This document shows positions 5,077-7,974 of a stretch of DNA of 7,974 bases, one piece after another. Below the pieces are notes generated by a model. That model saw only the letters and a list, made by a program, of their open reading frames with translations. It had not been told where the DNA came from and did no database searches. The position numbers were made by a program, and so were the translations under genes. The stretch comes from Desulforhopalus sp. (lineage in GTDB: Bacteria > Desulfobacterota > Desulfobulbia > Desulfobulbales > Desulfocapsaceae): contig JALNVI010000096.1 in assembly GCA_023231425.1 (NCBI GenBank), positions 1 through 7,974 on the forward strand, in the 5' to 3' direction. Positions within the stretch are counted from its first letter, which is position 1. Each line of letters opens with the position of its first letter.

Positions 5077-7743
5077 ATGACAGAGCAACAGAATCTCCTC
5101 AGTAAAGGGTATGAATTTAAGGAAGTGGAAGAAAAATGGCTCGACCGCTGGCTGACGTCAGGAGCCTTTTCGGCAAAAATGGAGGCAGGAAAGGAGAGCT
5201 TTTCCGTGGTAATTCCGCCGCCAAATGTCACCGGAGTTCTCCATGTGGGCCATGCCCTGAACAATACGCTGCAGGATATACTGGTGCGGTATCACCGCAT
5301 GTGTGGTGACAATACCCTGTGGGTTCCTGGCACGGACCATGCGGGTATCGCCACCCAGAACGTGTTGGAGAGGCAGCTTGCCACCGAGGGAAAAACCCGG
5401 GATGATCTTGGCCGTGACGCCTTTATCAAAAGGGTGTGGGAATGGCGTGAAGAGAAGGGTGGGACCATTATCAATCAGCTCAAACGGCTGGGGGCCTCCT
5501 GTGACTGGGACCGTGAGCGTTTTACCATGGATGAGGGGCTGTCGAAAGCAGTACGCGAGGTTTTTGTGCGCCTTTATGAAGAGGGTCTTATTTATAAAGG
5601 CGACTATATCGTTAACTGGTGCCCCCGGTGTCATACTGCGCTGGCCGATGATGAAGTGGAGCATGAGGATGAACACGGGAAGCTTTATCATATACGCTAT
5701 CCCTACGCCGACGGTTCCGGTTCAGTGGTTATCGCTACCACCCGTCCGGAAACCATCCCTGGAGATATGGCGGTAGCGGTACATCCCGACGATGAGCGCT
5801 ATGCCCACCTTGGTGATATTGGCATTAAACTGCCGTTGACCGACAGAGTGCTGCCGGTGGTATTTGACCATCACGTTGACCGTGAGTTCGGAACGGGAGC
5901 ACTGAAGGTTACTCCGTCCCATGACCGTAACGACTATGAGATCGGCCTGAGTCATGATTTGCCGCGGCTGAAGATTATGGACGATTACGGCAAGATGAAT
6001 GAGAACGCCGGAAAGTATGCCGGAATGGATCGTTTTGATTGTCGTAAAGCTATTGTGGAAGATCTTGAGAAGGAGGGCTTCCTCGTTAAAATAGAGGATT
6101 ATGACCACGCCGTCGGGCACTGCTACCGATGTAAGACTGTCATTGAGCCGATCACCTCGCTGCAGTGGTTTGTTTCGGTGAAACCGCTTGCCGCCGCAGC
6201 GGTGAAGGCTGTGCGTGAAGAGCGGATCAATATCTATCCGAAAAACTGGTACAACACCTTCTATTCGTGGATGGATAATATCCGTGACTGGTGCATTTCC
6301 CGACAGATCTGGTGGGGACACCAGATCCCGGCGTGGACCTGCGACAAGTGCGGTGAGATTATCGTTGCCACTGAAGATCCGACCAGCTGCCCAAAATGCG
6401 GGGCAACCGAACTCACCCGGGAGCAGGATGTGCTTGATACCTGGTTTTCTTCGGCTCTCTGGCCTTTCTCAACACTGGGCTGGCCGGAGCAGACAAAGGA
6501 GCTGGAGACTTTTTATCCAACCTCAATCCTTATTACAAGTTTTGATATTCTCTTCTTCTGGGTGGCGCGGATGATGATGATGGGGCTGCATTTCATGGAT
6601 GAAGTGCCATTTCATGACGTCTATCTCCACGCCCTTGTGCGGGACAAGTTTGGCAAAAAAATGTCGAAATCCACCGGCAACGTCATTGATCCGCTGGTTG
6701 TTATGGACGAATACGGCACCGATGCCATGCGTTTTACCCTCACTGCCTTCGCTGCGCAGGGACGGGAGATTAAACTGGATGAGGAACGTATTGAGGGGTA
6801 TCGACATTTTATTAACAAGATCTGGAATGCTGCCCGTTTCGCTCTGATGCATGTCAGCGACTGCGGTCCGGAGGTGAAGGACGTCCTTGCCGAGCCAGAA
6901 AAGCTCCCACTGGTTCACCAGTGGATACTCAGCCGGGCCAATGAAACTGTACGACAGGTCCGTCTGGCGCTGGATGAGTATCGTTTCAACGATGTAGCCA
7001 GCCTCAATTACCAGTTTATCTGGAAGGAGTTTTGCGACTGGTATCTGGAGTGGATCAAGGCTGATCTCTTCAGTAAAGATGAAACGGCCAGGAAGCAGGC
7101 GCGTGGTGTGTTGCTGGAGGTTCTGGAAACGGTGCTCAAGTTGATGCACCCGATTACCCCATACGTTACCGAAGAAATATGGTCGGTATTGCCCGGGGAA
7201 CGCGGGCTGCTGACTCTTGCTGATTTCCCGGTGGTTCAGGATGTGCGTAAAAACGACGCCGCCGTTGTCGAGATGGAGACCCTGATGGGGGTTATCACCG
7301 GGATTCGCAATATCCGCAGTGAAGCGGATGTGCATCCCTCGATGAAGATTAATGTGATTATTCACTGCCCGGCGGAAGCAACAACGGTCTTTATTCAGAA
7401 GTACGAACTGGCAATCAGCGATATGACCCGCCTTGCCAGTCTGAAGGTGGAGACCGGCGGTGAAAAACCGACTGATGCAGCAACTTATATTTTGGGTGAG
7501 ATTGAGATCTTTGTGCCGCTCAAAGGGTTAGTTGATGTGGAAGCGGAACTTGCCAAACTGACAAGGGAACACAAGAAGATCGATGGTAAAATGAAGCAGA
7601 TTTCTGGCAAGCTTGGCAACGAGAAATTTCTTGCGAATGCCCCTGTAGATGTGGTGGAAAAGGTGCAGGGAGAGAAGGCAGAACTGGAGGCAACGCTGGC
7701 AAAAATAATTGAGGCGGAGGAGCGCTTTCGCAACATGCCATAA
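5077..7743 (+). CDS. valS: Valyl-tRNA synthetase
   Basis: The 888-residue class I aminoacyl-tRNA synthetase charges tRNA-Val with valine in the cytoplasm and edits mischarged threonine. The ATP-binding H-V-G-H (56-59, after P-P-P-N-V-T-G) and K-M-S-K-S (528-532) motifs are intact. The inserted editing domain shows T-T-R-P-E-T (221-226), Asp230 and G-A-L-K-V-T-P (274-280). Two C-x-x-C pairs (182/185 and 349/352) flank the editing domain, and a zinc ribbon has cysteines at 422, 425, 438 and 441. The anticodon-binding region follows, then a C-terminal coiled-coil arm (about 823-885) rich in Lys and Glu. Length fits bacterial ValRS. The ATG at 5077 begins M-T-E-Q and reaches the family start without extension, but no good Shine-Dalgarno lies at normal spacing (only GGA about 13 bases away). 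The gene ends at TAA directly against repeat copy B. Confidence 0.98.
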   Translation: MTEQQNLLSKGYEFKEVEEKWLDRWLTSGAFSAKMEAGKESFSVVIPPPNVTGVLHVGHALNNTLQDILVRYHRMCGDNTLWVPGTDHAGIATQNVLERQLATEGKTRDDLGRDAFIKRVWEWREEKGGTIINQLKRLGASCDWDRERFTMDEGLSKAVREVFVRLYEEGLIYKGDYIVNWCPRCHTALADDEVEHEDEHGKLYHIRYPYADGSGSVVIATTRPETIPGDMAVAVHPDDERYAHLGDIGIKLPLTDRVLPVVFDHHVDREFGTGALKVTPSHDRNDYEIGLSHDLPRLKIMDDYGKMNENAGKYAGMDRFDCRKAIVEDLEKEGFLVKIEDYDHAVGHCYRCKTVIEPITSLQWFVSVKPLAAAAVKAVREERINIYPKNWYNTFYSWMDNIRDWCISRQIWWGHQIPAWTCDKCGEIIVATEDPTSCPKCGATELTREQDVLDTWFSSALWPFSTLGWPEQTKELETFYPTSILITSFDILFFWVARMMMMGLHFMDEVPFHDVYLHALVRDKFGKKMSKSTGNVIDPLVVMDEYGTDAMRFTLTAFAAQGREIKLDEERIEGYRHFINKIWNAARFALMHVSDCGPEVKDVLAEPEKLPLVHQWILSRANETVRQVRLALDEYRFNDVASLNYQFIWKEFCDWYLEWIKADLFSKDETARKQARGVLLEVLETVLKLMHPITPYVTEEIWSVLPGERGLLTLADFPVVQDVRKNDAAVVEMETLMGVITGIRNIRSEADVHPSMKINVIIHCPAEATTVFIQKYELAISDMTRLASLKVETGGEKPTDAATYILGEIEIFVPLKGLVDVEAELAKLTREHKKIDGKMKQISGKLGNEKFLANAPVDVVEKVQGEKAELEATLAKIIEAEERFRNMP

Positions 7744-7888
7744 GGGTCGCTTTTAACAGCTTGTATTCCGTTCATATTCGAGGCACAGGAGGGGCATAAC
7801 TTTGATATCGGAGTATAGCGCTTATCTCCGATGATAAATTTTTTTCTGTAACGAAGAATATGGACGAAAGACTGGTTATTCAAGGTCC
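7744..7888 (+). repeat. Dispersed palindromic intergenic repeat, copy B
   Basis: It starts at the base after the valS TAA and is in the same orientation as copy A (2924-3095). Shared blocks are aacagcttgtatt (7755-7767), the 24-base core (7796-7819), aacgaagaatatgg (7850-7863) and ttattcaaggt (7876-7886). Relative to copy A it lacks segments of roughly 16 and 20 bases and has a few extra bases before the last block. The end blocks are imperfectly inverted to each other. The remaining bases to 7974 contain only very short frames and no supported gene. Confidence 0.8.
7807..7845 (+). terminator. Probable transcription terminator after valS, within repeat B
   Basis: ATCGGAG (7807-7813) pairs perfectly with CTCCGAT (7826-7832), with a further AGC/GCT pairing possible inside. 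A short A/T spacer then leads to seven T residues (7839-7845). This is 64 bases after the valS stop and fits an intrinsic terminator, though the stem is short and the T run starts seven bases after it. Confidence 0.45.
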
Positions 7889-7974
7889 CCAAAAAAGTGT
7901 CGTATGGCGGGAGGCGATTACAGGTTATGACCGCCAGAGTTCCAGAGGAAAAACTTATCAAATTTACTTGAAAA

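Noticed and set aside
7904..7971. Two overlapping mini-frames (7904-7930 and 7927-7971) with an ATGA junction after repeat B
   Set aside because: They encode 8 and 14 residues, and I cannot separate them from chance without sequence beyond the window.
1..7974. CRISPR array, tRNA or rRNA gene, transposase, toxin-antitoxin or defence system
   Set aside because: I looked for regularly spaced repeats, cloverleaf-like inverted arms and signature proteins and saw none. The HD-domain protein matches housekeeping dGTPases and has no defence partner next to it.

Overview
The window carries ordinary chromosomal housekeeping genes plus a few poorly characterised ones. The gene set and protein sequences (small TsaA/TrmO protein, LemA-type lipoprotein, DUF2142-like membrane glycosyltransferase, DUF3465 protein, HD-domain dNTPase, ValRS with a four-cysteine Zn ribbon) suggest a Gram-negative bacterium, most likely Desulfobacterota/Deltaproteobacteria. 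That placement is inferred from protein flavour only. No phage, IS element, CRISPR array, rRNA or tRNA was recognised.

Layout. Positions 1-89 (minus strand) hold the first 29 codons of a lipoprotein, probably LemA family, running off the left edge. Positions 90-386 hold no supported gene. Positions 387-860 (minus) encode a small TrmO/TsaA-family protein with a good sigma70-like promoter at 908-936. Divergent from it, 1028-2923 (plus) encodes a 631-residue polytopic membrane protein with GT-C/DUF2142 hallmarks. A 3131-3613 minus-strand gene (DUF3465) converges on it. Divergent from that, 3794-4888 (plus) encodes a dGTPase-like HD hydrolase. After a 188-bp gap with a candidate promoter and a hairpin comes valS (5077-7743, plus), complete at 888 codons. 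The last 231 bases contain no supported gene.

The most notable non-coding feature is a pair of related intergenic repeats, about 2924-3095 and 7744-7888. Each starts at the base after the stop codon of a plus-strand gene, in the same orientation. They share a perfect 24-base core plus three shorter blocks in the same order, and contain inverted repeats. They look like members of a dispersed palindromic (REP/MITE-like) family that may double as a 3' end or terminator.

The genes do not form one pathway. The shared themes are tRNA biology (TrmO-like, ValRS), nucleotide pool control (dGTPase-like) and envelope (lipoprotein, DUF2142-like enzyme, membrane-anchored DUF3465 protein), mostly as single-gene units. 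I found no convincing new multi-gene system. The repeat pair, the altered TrmO motif, the orphan glycosyltransferase with an N-terminal periplasmic domain and the valS leader are the items worth a second look.
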